Both the position numbers and the translations under genes were made by a program. The notes beneath the pieces were generated by a model. It did not search any database, was not told where the DNA came from, and saw only the letters and a program-made list of their open reading frames with translations. Positions 1-7,342 of a DNA stretch of 36,311 nt are shown piece after piece (position 1 is the first letter of the stretch; each line of letters opens with the position of its first letter). Source of the stretch: an uncultured Porphyromonadaceae bacterium (GTDB taxonomy: Bacteria; Bacteroidota; Bacteroidia; Bacteroidales; Muribaculaceae); contig CAMWMK010000030.1 of NCBI GenBank assembly GCA_947175295.1, positions 1 to 36,311 on the forward strand, written 5' to 3'.

Positions 1-63
1 GAGCGTTATAAAGTTGAATATGAAAAATTATTGAATGCTCTTCGTAATGACTTGGAAATATAA
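1..63 (+). CDS. C-terminal tail of a gene cut by the window edge
   Basis: An open frame enters at base 1 and stops at TAA (61-63), giving about 20 residues rich in Glu, Lys, Leu and Asn, ending in DLEI. The composition looks like the end of a charged helical protein. Too little is visible to name a family. It abuts the IS66 relic, so it could itself be interrupted or mobile-element DNA. Confidence 0.4.
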   Translation, partial: ERYKVEYEKLLNALRNDLEI

Positions 64-64
64 C

Positions 65-301
65 TGTAAGCATTATCTAAATCATGAATCAGCCGGAAAC
101 ATGTGCGTGATATAGTCGTTGCTTGCGACATGCCGCAACCACGACATCAATCCGCAGCTATACCTCAGCTCGGTCATTGACTCCATGCCGTACTTTGAGA
201 AAGCATCCGAAGATGAACTCCGGATCATGCCTCCCCAGAAATGGAAGGAGTTCCATCCTAAAGCCATCATGAAGACTCCGGTACGACAGCTCGCAAAGTG
301 A
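65..301 (+). pseudogene. IS66-family transposase (TnpC) 3' fragment with an internal stop
   Basis: Frame 2 reads as the C-terminal end of an IS66 TnpC transposase: a stretch like HYLNHESAGNMCVI, a TAG stop at 113-115, then SLLATCRNHDINPQLYL, a 'VIDSMPYF' segment and a 'LLPHKW'-like PPQKW near the end. In intact relatives the position of the TAG is usually an aromatic residue (from memory of the family). The fragment lacks the whole N-terminus and the DDE catalytic core, so it cannot transpose. It marks the left part of the window as a site of past insertion. The longest stop-free part is 116-301. The family call rests on remembered C-terminal motifs and is fairly secure. Confidence 0.7.
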
Positions 302-315
302 GATATCCAATAAAT

Positions 316-359
316 GACAACGTCGGCTACAGCTTCCAGAGGTTGTAGCCGACATTGTC
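316..359. terminator. Long hairpin downstream of the IS66 relic
   Basis: Arms 316-331 and 344-359 are 16 bases each with one mismatch-type position, around a 12-base loop. No T-run follows on the plus strand, so it may be a structural or insertion-blocking hairpin of the old IS rather than an efficient intrinsic terminator. Confidence 0.5.
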
Positions 360-643
360 GTAAGTTGAATCTGCAAGGTTGTACTTGGGTGAATTCTTAC
401 CTTCTTCTTAGACTAGATCTTTTGAGTTGACAGTTATTATATTCTTATAAATATGGACACTCTTTTTAGACAATTGTTTACTATGATTTCAGAATTACAC
501 ACAGTTCTAAAAGTTATACCGATTAGATTCCCGGCTTTTAGTAACCTATTATATACATTGACCCGGATGGGACCCAATTCATCTTCAGATAAAAGGAAAC
601 TCCGACTCTTGATACCGTATGTACCAAAAGTCAAATCTAAGTA
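360..643. other. AT-rich gap with no supported gene
   Basis: This stretch separates the IS66 relic from the end of the minus-strand gene at 644. It contains a possible 64-codon frame starting at ATG 453 and ending at 647, overlapping the neighbouring gene's end. It has no recognisable motif and no clear ribosome-binding site, and a similarly long frame is open on the opposite strand. I do not call a gene here. Confidence 0.4.
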
Positions 644-1486
644 TTAATTCCAAATTAATTTATGGGATTGATGCAATAAATATAAAGAAGAAATAGATTT
701 TGCTATTGCATAAGTATCAAAATTCTGAGGATGGAATGTATTTATGTATAACTTATTATCAATAAGAAAAGTATGATCTTTATTATTGGAGAAAGGATCA
801 ATATGATATTGAGATAAATCCTTTGGTGTCAGATAACCTTGACGAATTCTATCAAATAATTTATAGCATCCTAAATTTTCTTTCCACTGTGGTTTAATTA
901 CTCCAGCACCAATAATTAGAGTTGGAGCGAATAAAGTTGTACATTGGTCAAAGAAATCTTCATTTTTCAACAGCCAATTTATACAATTATTAATATTTGA
1001 GGAACTCCCAACATGAGGGAACCAACACGCATTCAAAACACATAAATGGGATCTTGCTGCTTGCATCGCTTGTTCTTGAATTAACAAATCCTTAAAGTCC
1101 GCAGGATAATTATTTCCCTCATTTATCATCCTGTTAAGATAAAATATAAATTCTATCAAATGTTTATAAGTATGATTTGTTATGTCTTTATAATTTTTAG
1201 CTCCATAAGTAAGACTTTGATTTTCACCTCCTCTCCAATCATCATCCCAATCATCTTGGCAATAATAAGGTTCTCGTAAATAGAACAAAACCCGAAAAGT
1301 AGATTTAAAATATTCTATAGGGCATAAAGGGCCATTTATAATAGCCTTAATTCTTTCTGCTTTTTCAGATGGTACGATTGACCAATCTTGCCCTTCATCA
1401 GATGAATATGTTTGGTGCGGAATGCCCGAGATGTAAATAGCCTGCTTTGACATAAAAGCTAAATACTCTTCGTATGTTGATATCAT
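644..1486 (-). CDS. Unknown protein with weak uracil-DNA-glycosylase-like motifs
   Basis: This 280-residue protein is not securely recognised. A segment near residue 65 (RVLFYLREPY), a middle segment (HLCVLNACWFP), a later hydrophobic IIGAG strand and a C-terminal FHP motif followed by a helix occur in the order seen in the uracil-DNA glycosylase superfamily (first strand plus Pro loop, Asn-bearing strand, hydrophobic strand, His-Pro loop). The canonical GxDP water-activating motif is not evident. It is the second gene of a minus-strand pair: its ATG overlaps the upstream stop by four bases (ATGA), so translation is probably coupled. The coding is AT-rich, unlike core genes in the window, which suggests transfer. 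A base-excision or anti-phage role is inference only; the alternative is a family I do not know. Confidence 0.45.
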   Translation of the reverse strand: MISTYEEYLAFMSKQAIYISGIPHQTYSSDEGQDWSIVPSEKAERIKAIINGPLCPIEYFKSTFRVLFYLREPYYCQDDWDDDWRGGENQSLTYGAKNYKDITNHTYKHLIEFIFYLNRMINEGNNYPADFKDLLIQEQAMQAARSHLCVLNACWFPHVGSSSNINNCINWLLKNEDFFDQCTTLFAPTLIIGAGVIKPQWKENLGCYKLFDRIRQGYLTPKDLSQYHIDPFSNNKDHTFLIDNKLYINTFHPQNFDTYAIAKSISSLYLLHQSHKLIWN

Positions 1487-2034
1487 TTCCGTAATTTATA
1501 AGCTATTCCAACTTTTTTCCAAATAGTATATGAGCGTGTATAATATCCTTTACCGTTGTCTTTGCGTTCTTCGACTGTTTCAGTGTCCCGATATTTCTCT
1601 ATCTTCATCACGCAATCGCAACCATAATATCGAGCTTGTACAATTAACTCACTGTCGCAGTAGTCCCAGTCTTGATGCCAACCAGATTCTATTTCGATCC
1701 CGCCTCCAATTATATTCCGTCTTCCATGATATGTAGCTGGAAGCAATTCAACCTTAACAGTTGAACGCATTGCGTTAAAAATCTTAGCTATCTCAGTTTT
1801 AAACTGAACAGCACAGGATGAACATGAAACGTCTTTTCGGGTACTAAATAATGGGACAGATGAACAGATGACATCAGCATGAGGTAAATCGAGAAGCCCA
1901 TAGATTCTTAAAATTTCATCTGCTGCATCTAATTTTGTGATACATTTTTTACATAGAGTCTTACCACAGTATATACAGGTATAGGTTCTTGAGAAGAATC
2001 CTATATCTTTTTTACATATAGAACACGTTGCCAT
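1483..2034 (-). CDS. Small protein with FYVE-like zinc-finger cysteines
   Basis: This 183-residue protein starts with a cysteine pattern Cys4-x2-Cys7, Cys18-x2-Cys21, Cys26-x2-Cys29 that resembles a treble-clef/FYVE-type zinc finger. A further CSSC pair lies in the middle (about residue 70). The C-terminal third (ARYYGCDCVMKIEKY followed by a basic tail) has the shape of a small alpha/beta domain in which an 'A..G.daV' helix precedes a strand, vaguely like YbjQ-type domains. There is no signal peptide and no membrane segment, so it is probably cytoplasmic. It is the first gene of a two-gene unit with the glycosylase-like gene at 644-1486, with a four-base overlap. Low GC sets it apart from the chromosome. 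Function unknown; nucleic-acid or protein binding is inferred from the zinc finger. Confidence 0.6.
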   Translation of the reverse strand: MATCSICKKDIGFFSRTYTCIYCGKTLCKKCITKLDAADEILRIYGLLDLPHADVICSSVPLFSTRKDVSCSSCAVQFKTEIAKIFNAMRSTVKVELLPATYHGRRNIIGGGIEIESGWHQDWDYCDSELIVQARYYGCDCVMKIEKYRDTETVEERKDNGKGYYTRSYTIWKKVGIAYKLRK

Positions 2035-2149
2035 ACTTTTTTTATAGAAGTTAAAGAATTTAATTCGATTTATTTAGTCCGCTTCAAAGTACCTTATTTC
2101 GGTTGAAATGGGGTGTTAGCGCGGGGTTGGTTGACACGGGCTGAAATTA

Positions 2150-2188
2150 AAAATTGCAAGTAACTAAGTTTCAGCTACTTGCAATTTT
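2150..2188 (-). terminator. Displaced original terminator of tRNA-Leu
   Basis: Perfect 13-bp arms (2150-2162 and 2176-2188) enclose a 13-base loop. Read on the minus strand the stem runs into TTTTTAATTT, a good intrinsic terminator. Joining the tRNA body at the shared 14-bp core to this flank places the hairpin about six bases past the tRNA 3' end. It therefore looks like the tRNA's own terminator before the 5.2-kb element inserted. Confidence 0.7.
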
Positions 2189-2193
2189 ACGGG

Positions 2194-2207
2194 GTGCCCA
2201 GAACAGG
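2194..2207. repeat. Left attachment core (direct repeat of tRNA-Leu 3' end)
   Basis: GTGCCCAGAACAGG here is identical to 7411-7424, which is the 3' end of the tRNA-Leu gene. The two copies bound the integrase-carrying element, as expected for site-specific recombination into a tRNA gene. The match stops at exactly 14 bases. Confidence 0.85.
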
Positions 2208-2332
2208 CACTAAACCGAGTTTTCAAGGGAATTTATAAGAAAGCAAAAGAAAGCTATATATCTAATAATCAACGTGGATTATAATTTTGAGGTATCAGTT
2301 TATTTCTAATATTTTCTCTTATTTTGTTAAAA

Positions 2333-2352
2333 GTTTATACCTGGTTTATACC
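2333..2352 (+). repeat. Left arm-type integrase sites (tandem GTTTATACC)
   Basis: GTTTATACC occurs at 2333-2341 and 2344-2352, an 11-base period that places both on one helical face. The same tandem pair in the same orientation lies at 7343-7362 near the other end. The pair overlaps the expected -33 region of the integrase promoter, so binding would also be expected to repress int. Confidence 0.7.
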
Positions 2353-2372
2353 CAGATTTCAGATATTTTTAT

Positions 2373-2380
2373 TAACTTTG
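2373..2380 (+). promoter_or_regulatory. -7 box of the integrase gene
   Basis: TAACTTTG matches the Bacteroidetes -7 consensus TAnnTTTG, 40 bases before the integrase ATG. No TTG is visible at the usual -33 spacing; the arm-type repeats occupy that place. The leader contains a 10-base tandem repeat (2391-2400, 2401-2410). Confidence 0.6.
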
Positions 2381-2420
2381 CAGTATAGAAAACTAAAGGA
2401 AACTAAAGGATAAAAACCAG

Positions 2421-3632
2421 ATGGCAAAGAAAAAGAATTACAGGAGTGATAACACCTACATGGTGAGCACTGACAGCACCGATAACCCCAAGTTAGGGGC
2501 AAAGGTTCTTAGCGATGGGCGTGAAAGCCTCTTCCTTGACTTCTATCTTGGCTTTGAAGTAGCCGTGAGCAGTAAGACAGGCAAGGAGTATAAGCGAGTA
2601 ATTAATAAGCGTGAATATCTAAGCCTCTATCTTTGGCAAGCACCGAGAAGCACAGCAGAAAAGATTCAGAATAAAGCAACTCTGGAGCTTGCAAAGAAGA
2701 TTAGATTTGAAAGAGGGCAACAGCTGTTGGAAGATGCAGAGGGTTACAGATTGAAAAAGCATGATGATATTAATTTCCTCACTTGGATGTGGGGTTATTA
2801 TGAATCATACACCAAAGGAGATAAGAGGCACATCAAGAGGGCGCACGATGTTTTTATTGACTTCCTTAAAGCAACTCCAGAATATGTGAAGTTTAGCAAT
2901 AGAATCAAGCCAGAGCACCTCAACAAAGATATGATGATTGCTTTTACTGAATACTTACAACACCGATTCAGAGGCGAGGGCGCACACACACTTTATGCCA
3001 GATTCAAAAAGATAATCAAGAGAGCCGTTGAGGTAGATATTCTTAGAAAGAATCCTTGTGAGGGTGTGAGCATCAAGATTGATAACGGCTCACTGAAAAA
3101 AGATGTGTTGAGCATGGAGGAGATAACCAAGTTAATCAGCACTCACTATCATGGAGAGAGCACCGATATAAGAAGAGCATTTATCTTTTGTCTATATTCT
3201 GGGCTGAGGTTCTGTGATGTGCGTGAGCTTACTTATTCAAATGTTGATTACAGCAACAGGATGCTTAAATTTGAGCAAGCTAAGACAAAGGGGCATAGCA
3301 GTGCAAGTGCTGTTGTGCTTCCTCTGGAAGATTGGCATCTTCAAATAATCGGTGAGGGTGCAAGGGATGAAAAGATATTCCCTTTGCCGAGCCACACGAT
3401 GTGTTTAAAAGCGTTGAGGCATTGGGTTAAGAGAGCCGAGATAGACAAGCATATTACTTGGCATTGTGCGCGACATAGTTTTGCTGTTAATATCCTTAAC
3501 AATGGAGCAAACATTAAGACAGTTGCAAGCCTGTTGGGGCACAGCGGTTTGAAGCACACCGAGAAATATACAAGAGCAGTTGACAGCTTGAAAGCAGATG
3601 CAATGAAGAGTTTATTTACCCCCAACCTTTAA
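2421..3632 (+). CDS. Tyrosine recombinase / integrase
   Basis: This 403-residue site-specific recombinase is expected to integrate and excise the surrounding element at the tRNA-Leu core. The N-terminal part (about 20-110) looks like the Bacteroidetes-type arm-binding domain. A SAM-like core-binding domain follows (about 115-220), then the catalytic domain with Arg263 (in YSGLRFCDV), a candidate Lys in the AKTKGH beta-hairpin, His348 and Arg351 (HCAR), His374 (LLGHS) and the nucleophile Tyr383 (EKYTRA). All catalytic residues are present and the length is normal. The ATG at 2421 directly follows an A-rich leader with an AAAGGA repeat. The gene is the first of the element, reading inward from the left core. 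Similar enzymes in Bacteroides include NBU1-type integrases, which also use a tRNA-Leu; whether this one is closely related is not known. Confidence 0.93.
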   Translation: MAKKKNYRSDNTYMVSTDSTDNPKLGAKVLSDGRESLFLDFYLGFEVAVSSKTGKEYKRVINKREYLSLYLWQAPRSTAEKIQNKATLELAKKIRFERGQQLLEDAEGYRLKKHDDINFLTWMWGYYESYTKGDKRHIKRAHDVFIDFLKATPEYVKFSNRIKPEHLNKDMMIAFTEYLQHRFRGEGAHTLYARFKKIIKRAVEVDILRKNPCEGVSIKIDNGSLKKDVLSMEEITKLISTHYHGESTDIRRAFIFCLYSGLRFCDVRELTYSNVDYSNRMLKFEQAKTKGHSSASAVVLPLEDWHLQIIGEGARDEKIFPLPSHTMCLKALRHWVKRAEIDKHITWHCARHSFAVNILNNGANIKTVASLLGHSGLKHTEKYTRAVDSLKADAMKSLFTPNL

Positions 3633-3633
3633 C

Positions 3634-3655
3634 AAGGGAGGGGGCACCCCCCCTT
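3634..3655 (+). terminator. G/C-rich hairpin after the integrase gene
   Basis: An AAGGGAGGGGG arm and a CCCCCCCTT arm fold around a two-base spacer immediately after the integrase stop codon. There is no T-run, so it may attenuate or stabilise rather than fully terminate. The spacer to the next gene (to 3716) is AT-rich. Confidence 0.4.
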
Positions 3656-3716
3656 GACAGGCTAAAAAATACAATGTGAGCACCGACCAAAATTTTTATT
3701 TAAAATTTTTCAGAGC

Positions 3717-4526
3717 ATGAATCTTATAGACATACTTAATCAATATCTTGAATTATATAACAGAGCCTTAAACTTTAGGACTTGTATTGTTATACTCAAT
3801 ATGAACCAATATAATGGAGAGGGTACGCCTATTAACCTTAATGAAATAACAAACCTAAACCAAGACTTAATTAACTTGTATCATAATATCGGGAAATGGT
3901 TAACCGATGCTTTAATTGGTGATGAGCCCGCTAAAGAAGTCGTGGAAAATAGAATCAAAATTATAGGTATAAAGTTAGAGTTTCTTGAAGATAGCAAATT
4001 ATTTGAGGAGTGGGATGAGAATAATAATAGAGTTTCTATTATTGACACTAATATTTTAATGAAATATTACAATCAAGACGATTTAAGCACTATCAAAACT
4101 TCATTGGAGAATATCGATGCCTGTATTAGATTGGCTAACATCTTCATTAAACAATCTATTGAACAAGTTGCAAGGGATTATTTGAGCATAGATACAGAGC
4201 CAGAGGATAGCACCGAGGGGTTGAGGTTGCCTGTTGAATTAGATACAACAGAGGCGAGAAAGTATTTTAAGCGAGCAATGGAGCGCGGATATATAAATAC
4301 CACCTCCACAGGGCTTGAATGGGTTGCAATAGGAGGGAGGGGTGGTAAAGCTCAGTTGGGTTATTTTCTTAGTAAAATTTATCCACACCCCCGACCAATC
4401 AACGCGCTTGAAAAATTTTTTGATGTAAAAAAGCTATCAGCAGACTTGACTAATGCCGAGTTGGACTATAAGCGAGCCGATGTAGTTAGATGGCGGACCG
4501 ATATATATAACTTATTCCTTGATTGA
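3717..4526 (+). CDS. Unknown element protein
   Basis: This 269-residue, soluble-looking protein has no signal peptide. The N-terminal half is Asn/Ile/Leu-rich and probably helical. The C-terminal part (about residues 165-260) begins LPVELDTTEARKYF, goes through a GLEWVAIGGRGGKAQLGYF stretch and ends with EKFFDVKKL, a layout I associate with C-terminal domains of unnamed proteins in Bacteroidales mobile elements, of unknown function. It lies between int and the excisionase-like gene but has its own strong terminator (4532-4555), so it appears to be a separate transcription unit or the end of the int unit. Codon use is AT-rich, and more so than in int. It might be an accessory or cargo gene; no defence, toxin or nuclease motif is visible. 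Confidence 0.6.
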   Translation: MNLIDILNQYLELYNRALNFRTCIVILNMNQYNGEGTPINLNEITNLNQDLINLYHNIGKWLTDALIGDEPAKEVVENRIKIIGIKLEFLEDSKLFEEWDENNNRVSIIDTNILMKYYNQDDLSTIKTSLENIDACIRLANIFIKQSIEQVARDYLSIDTEPEDSTEGLRLPVELDTTEARKYFKRAMERGYINTTSTGLEWVAIGGRGGKAQLGYFLSKIYPHPRPINALEKFFDVKKLSADLTNAELDYKRADVVRWRTDIYNLFLD

Positions 4527-4531
4527 ACTCT

Positions 4532-4555
4532 AAGTCCCAATTATGGGGCTTTTTT
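4532..4555 (+). terminator. Intrinsic terminator after the 269-residue gene
   Basis: AAGTCCCA (4532-4539), loop ATTA, then TGGGGCTT (4544-4551) form an 8-bp stem with one G-T pair, followed by a T-run to 4555. It starts six bases after the stop codon. Confidence 0.8.
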
Positions 4556-4558
4556 ATT

Positions 4559-4590
4559 GGGCTTAAATTAGACTAATCTAAGCCCCTTTT
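4559..4590 (+). terminator. Second hairpin with T-run
   Basis: GGGCTTAAATTAG (4559-4571) and CTAATCTAAGCCC (4573-4585) form a nearly perfect inverted repeat followed by CTTTT. Together with the preceding hairpin it isolates the next unit from upstream reading. Confidence 0.55.
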
Positions 4591-4609
4591 AATAGCGTCT
4601 TTTGCTTTG

Positions 4610-4645
4610 TAACTTTGCCGATGTTATCAGATAACACCAGATAAC
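4610..4645 (+). promoter_or_regulatory. Promoter and operator of the excisionase/replication unit
   Basis: TAACTTTG (4610-4617) is a consensus -7 box. Just downstream, at the expected start of transcription, lies the palindrome GTTATC-A-GATAAC (4623-4635), and a further half-site AGATAAC repeats 10 bases later (4639-4645). The HTH protein encoded at 4714 is a plausible ligand. A small 5-bp hairpin (4655-4672) follows in the leader. No -33 TTG is seen. Confidence 0.55.
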
Positions 4646-4713
4646 CGAGGCAAAGGGCAAGCAGACGTGCCCAACCCAGAGCCTCTTTTATTAACCTTTA
4701 AACATCTTCATAA

Positions 4714-5004
4714 ATGGATGCTAAAGAAATAAGAGAGATTACCGATTTGGTAACAGCCAATTTGATGGTATGCACTAAAGAAGTGCTGACAGCAAAAGAG
4801 GCAGCAGCTTACATGGGCGTGAGCATGAGCCACCTGTATAAGTTAACTATGCAAGGGGCAGTGCCTCACTATAAGCCACAGGGCAAAATGGTTTACTTCA
4901 ACAGAGCCGAGTTAGAATCTTGGCTTCAATCCAACCGCGTGGCAACCTCAGCCGAGATAGCCGATAAGGCACAGGCTTATTGCATGAAAGGAGGTGCGCT
5001 ATGA
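4714..5004 (+). CDS. Excisionase-like helix-turn-helix protein
   Basis: This 96-residue protein carries a MerR/excisionase-type winged HTH at about residues 25-68: LTAKEAAAYMGVSMSHLYKL is the recognition helix region, then a wing (HYKPQGKMVYF) and the closing ELESWL helix. Members of this family bind DNA to direct excision or to control early genes of mobile elements. The gene starts a compact unit after a promoter and palindrome, and its stop overlaps the next start (ATGA at 5001-5004), so the following protein is probably made by coupled translation. It could act as a recombination directionality factor for the integrase, as the regulator of replication, or both; the operator at 4623-4645 favours a regulatory role. 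Confidence 0.85.
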   Translation: MDAKEIREITDLVTANLMVCTKEVLTAKEAAAYMGVSMSHLYKLTMQGAVPHYKPQGKMVYFNRAELESWLQSNRVATSAEIADKAQAYCMKGGAL

Positions 5005-5468
5005 TACTCACCGATTATTACATGTGTGCCGAGATAAAGAAAGTAACTTCACACCGATATGATTGCACGGCTTCAACAAATAGCTATGAGCCTTTTGAGG
5101 TGATAGCCAAGAGAGCCAAAGTAAAAAGATTCTTCTTTTATCTGGGTGATGTGCCAGAGCAATTCAACGCGCACGCCAAAAGAAAAGCTGACAGGGCACT
5201 AACTAATGGAAAGAATCTTTCAAGCCTGTATGTTCCAGACCTCAACACACCTCTTTTGGGTTATGGTGATGCCAGAGGCACTAAAGATGCTCTTCTTTTC
5301 AAGTTCAATAAATCAGAAGAGGAGGTTGAAATATTTGTAGCGCGTGGGCAAAAGCATAATTCCAGACAGCTTTTTAACCTGTTTGCAGATGGTGAGCTTG
5401 ATTCAGAAATAGAGGAATTAAGACACAGGGCACAGCCAACAAATGTTGATACAACCCTTTTCCCATAG
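5001..5468 (+). CDS. Unknown small protein upstream of the replicase
   Basis: This 155-residue protein starts at ATG 5001. That start is chosen because AGGAGGT lies seven bases upstream and the ATG overlaps the stop of the HTH gene; a longer frame from 4980 is less likely. The protein is soluble, mixed alpha/beta, with a basic middle (AKRAKVKRFFFYL, AHAKRKADRAL) and an acidic C-terminal helix (SEIEELRHRA). I do not recognise a family. Its place between the HTH gene and the replication initiator (31 bases before the latter's ATG) suggests a helper of replication, such as a single-strand DNA-binding or copy-control protein, but nothing in the sequence proves this. Confidence 0.75.
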   Translation: MILTDYYMCAEIKKVTSHRYDCTASTNSYEPFEVIAKRAKVKRFFFYLGDVPEQFNAHAKRKADRALTNGKNLSSLYVPDLNTPLLGYGDARGTKDALLFKFNKSEEEVEIFVARGQKHNSRQLFNLFADGELDSEIEELRHRAQPTNVDTTLFP

Positions 5469-5499
5469 TAATACAAAGAAAATTCCTAAATCGGTAATC

Positions 5500-6444
5500 A
5501 TGATGCTTGACACGGTTAACTTTAAGATAACCCAAGAGGAGGTGGAGGGGGTGAGCTTCTTAGAGGAGCTTCCCCAATACCTTGAAGCAGATTCTTTGGG
5601 AATACATGATTATAATGGTATGCCCGTTGTTACAGGTACTCTGGAGGGATTAAAGGTTTCAGTCAATCGGTTTCAAGTAAAGATAGGTAACGGCTCACTT
5701 TGCAAATATCTTTTAGGAGATAACTTTCAATGTATGGGGCGAGCCGATATAAAGCAAGCAGTTGAGAAAATTTCAGATACTCTTCACTTGCCAATGAATC
5801 TTGCAAGCGTCACCAGATTGGATATAGCCGACAATATAATTGTCAAGCACCCTGTATCGGTTTACTTAAATCATTTAGGAATGATGAAAGCACACAGCCG
5901 ATTACAGCAACCAGATTCAGTGTATTACACAGGAAAGGAAAGCACTCTTCTTTTCTATAACAAAGTTAAAGAACAGCGAGCCAAGAGAGAGCCGATTCCA
6001 GAAGTATTCAGTAATGCCAATGTTTTGAGATATGAACAGCGGTTCACACATAAACTTGAATCAGCTCTTCATGTGCCGAGGGTTACAGGTGCTTTGCTGT
6101 ATGAAGAAAAGTTCTACATTGATATGCTAAACCGATGGCGTGAAGCATACCAATCAATAAGCAAGACTAATGAGATAGTTCTAAATTTCCAAGCTATGAC
6201 TACAAAACAGCAGATGTATAAAATGGGCGTATTGTCAATGGTTGAGCGAGTGGGCGGTGAGGTTGCTATGATAAACCAGATAGCCGATGCCCAGAGGCGA
6301 GGAGAGTTGACAACTAAGCAAGCCTATGACCTTAGACAGGCGGTTAAAGATGCTTGTAAGATAAGGGAGGGATTGACACGACCCAGCGAGGCTATAACAG
6401 AACTTGACGCTAAGATTGCACAGGCGATTAGATTTTATCGGTAA
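5500..6444 (+). CDS. Phage/plasmid replication initiator, gene II/X family
   Basis: About 314 residues from ATG 5500; an adjacent ATG at 5503 would give the familiar MLDTVNFKI start, and an in-frame start at 5443 would overlap the upstream gene. The body matches my memory of Bacteroides 'phage/plasmid replication protein, II/X family' members: SLCKYLLGDN, then SVTRLDIADNIIVKHPV, a YYTGKESTLLFYNK segment, NVLRYEQRFTHKL and VTGALLYEEKFY. These proteins nick an origin and start rolling-circle replication in filamentous phages and related plasmids. The TRLDIADN strand and the Tyr-rich C-terminal half are candidates for the metal and nicking sites, but I cannot assign catalytic residues by eye. 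A replicase inside an integrase-bearing element implies a circular replicating stage after excision. Confidence 0.85.
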   Translation: MMLDTVNFKITQEEVEGVSFLEELPQYLEADSLGIHDYNGMPVVTGTLEGLKVSVNRFQVKIGNGSLCKYLLGDNFQCMGRADIKQAVEKISDTLHLPMNLASVTRLDIADNIIVKHPVSVYLNHLGMMKAHSRLQQPDSVYYTGKESTLLFYNKVKEQRAKREPIPEVFSNANVLRYEQRFTHKLESALHVPRVTGALLYEEKFYIDMLNRWREAYQSISKTNEIVLNFQAMTTKQQMYKMGVLSMVERVGGEVAMINQIADAQRRGELTTKQAYDLRQAVKDACKIREGLTRPSEAITELDAKIAQAIRFYR

Positions 6445-6452
6445 GCCGATAG

Positions 6453-6779
6453 ATGCAACCCAGAGTATTAATCATTAAATTAAATTGTATGCACACAAAA
6501 AAACAAAACAGATCCAGACACGGCAACCAGAGCCGACAGGGCGCACAAGTGCCACACCGGTACATAACTGCAAGCGGCATATCTTTGCCCAGACCAGATG
6601 AAAGTCAGCTTGTATGGGAATTGGAACTTCAAGAGGGCGGTTGTGAAGTTCTGACAATAAACGGCAAGCCAATGGTGCTGTGCTCTTTTGAGTATGCTCA
6701 CCACTTGGCAAAAGATTTGGTTACACTCTTCAAAGCTCTGGAGGCATGGGAAGAGGAGGAGGCTTCAAACAATGGCTAA
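6453..6779 (+). CDS. Unknown small element protein
   Basis: This protein has 108 residues from ATG 6453, eight bases after the replicase stop. A second start at 6489 (MHTKKQNRSRHGNQ) would give 96 residues and is about as plausible. The N-terminus is strongly basic; the C-terminal half (QLVWELELQEGG through HHLAKDLVTLFKALEAWEEEE) alternates strand and acidic helix. There is no membrane segment and no known motif. It overlaps the next frame by 34 bases, as in compact phage or plasmid genomes. Confidence 0.6.
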   Translation: MQPRVLIIKLNCMHTKKQNRSRHGNQSRQGAQVPHRYITASGISLPRPDESQLVWELELQEGGCEVLTINGKPMVLCSFEYAHHLAKDLVTLFKALEAWEEEEASNNG

Positions 6780-7180
6780 GAGAATGTTATCCAATCATGG
6801 ATGAATATCTTTGCCGACAGCTAAGGTATGAAAGCGAGGCTGTGCCTTGGTTTATATGGGATGTTGCAAGACATATACAGGCTTACAGAACTCATGTAAA
6901 TGGATATTGCCTCAGCTTTATAATCCTAAACAACCCCTTTGGAGAGAGGGCATACAGGCTTAATGATTCTCTTGCAAAGGTGCTTGGTTTTGGTGATATT
7001 CAGAGGCTTAAAGCTGTATTGCCGATTAGGAAGAGTAGAAGATTTCTGACAATTCCAAGTTTACAGCGAGCAATTAACCGCTATGCTCTTAGAGCCTCTG
7101 GATTGAAAGCATACCCCAGAGAACGCCACAAGCGACCGAGAAAACCACAGGAAAAGAAAAATATTAATCGGCAAGATTAA
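6746..7180 (+). CDS. Unknown basic element protein
   Basis: This protein has 144 residues from ATG 6746; ATG 6797 (MDEYLCRQL) is an alternative. It is rich in Arg, Tyr and Trp, with aromatic helices in the first half (WFIWDVARHIQAYRTHVNGY) and a very basic tail (RERHKRPRKPQEKK) typical of nucleic-acid-binding proteins. I do not recognise the family. It is the last gene of the replication unit and is followed by a hairpin and an intrinsic terminator. It could be a mobilisation or packaging accessory, but no relaxase motif (HUH or three-His) is present. Confidence 0.65.
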   Translation: MGRGGGFKQWLRECYPIMDEYLCRQLRYESEAVPWFIWDVARHIQAYRTHVNGYCLSFIILNNPFGERAYRLNDSLAKVLGFGDIQRLKAVLPIRKSRRFLTIPSLQRAINRYALRASGLKAYPRERHKRPRKPQEKKNINRQD

Positions 7181-7235
7181 CATTTAATCCTGTATCGGTT
7201 GTAAGGTTGTTCAGAATTGATTAATTTTGTAACAC

Positions 7236-7253
7236 ATTCCCACATCTGGGAAT
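7236..7253. other. Perfect small hairpin, possible origin or nick-site structure
   Basis: ATTCCCA, a CATC loop and TGGGAAT form a perfect 7-bp stem with a four-base loop in the non-coding end of the element. No T-run follows. Rolling-circle initiators often nick in such loops; this is only a candidate. Confidence 0.35.
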
Positions 7254-7264
7254 ATCCTTTAGTT

Positions 7265-7303
7265 ATGAATCGTTGAGCCGTGAGGTTGAGCGGTTCATTT
7301 TTT
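7265..7303 (+). terminator. Intrinsic terminator of the element's replication unit
   Basis: Arms 7265-7276 and 7287-7298 pair over 12 positions (two G-T pairs, one mismatch) around a 10-base loop and run directly into six T residues. It closes the plus-strand unit ending at 7180. Confidence 0.7.
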
Positions 7304-7342
7304 ATGCCGATAGAAGAACTATTTCCTTTGATAGTGTTTAAA

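Noticed and set aside
453..647. Possible 64-residue plus-strand gene
   Set aside because: No motif, no ribosome-binding site, overlaps the end of the minus-strand gene, and the opposite strand is equally open.
2194..2220. Second, truncated tRNA-Leu gene at the left core
   Set aside because: Similarity to the tRNA stops after 14 bases; it is an attachment duplicate, not a tRNA gene.
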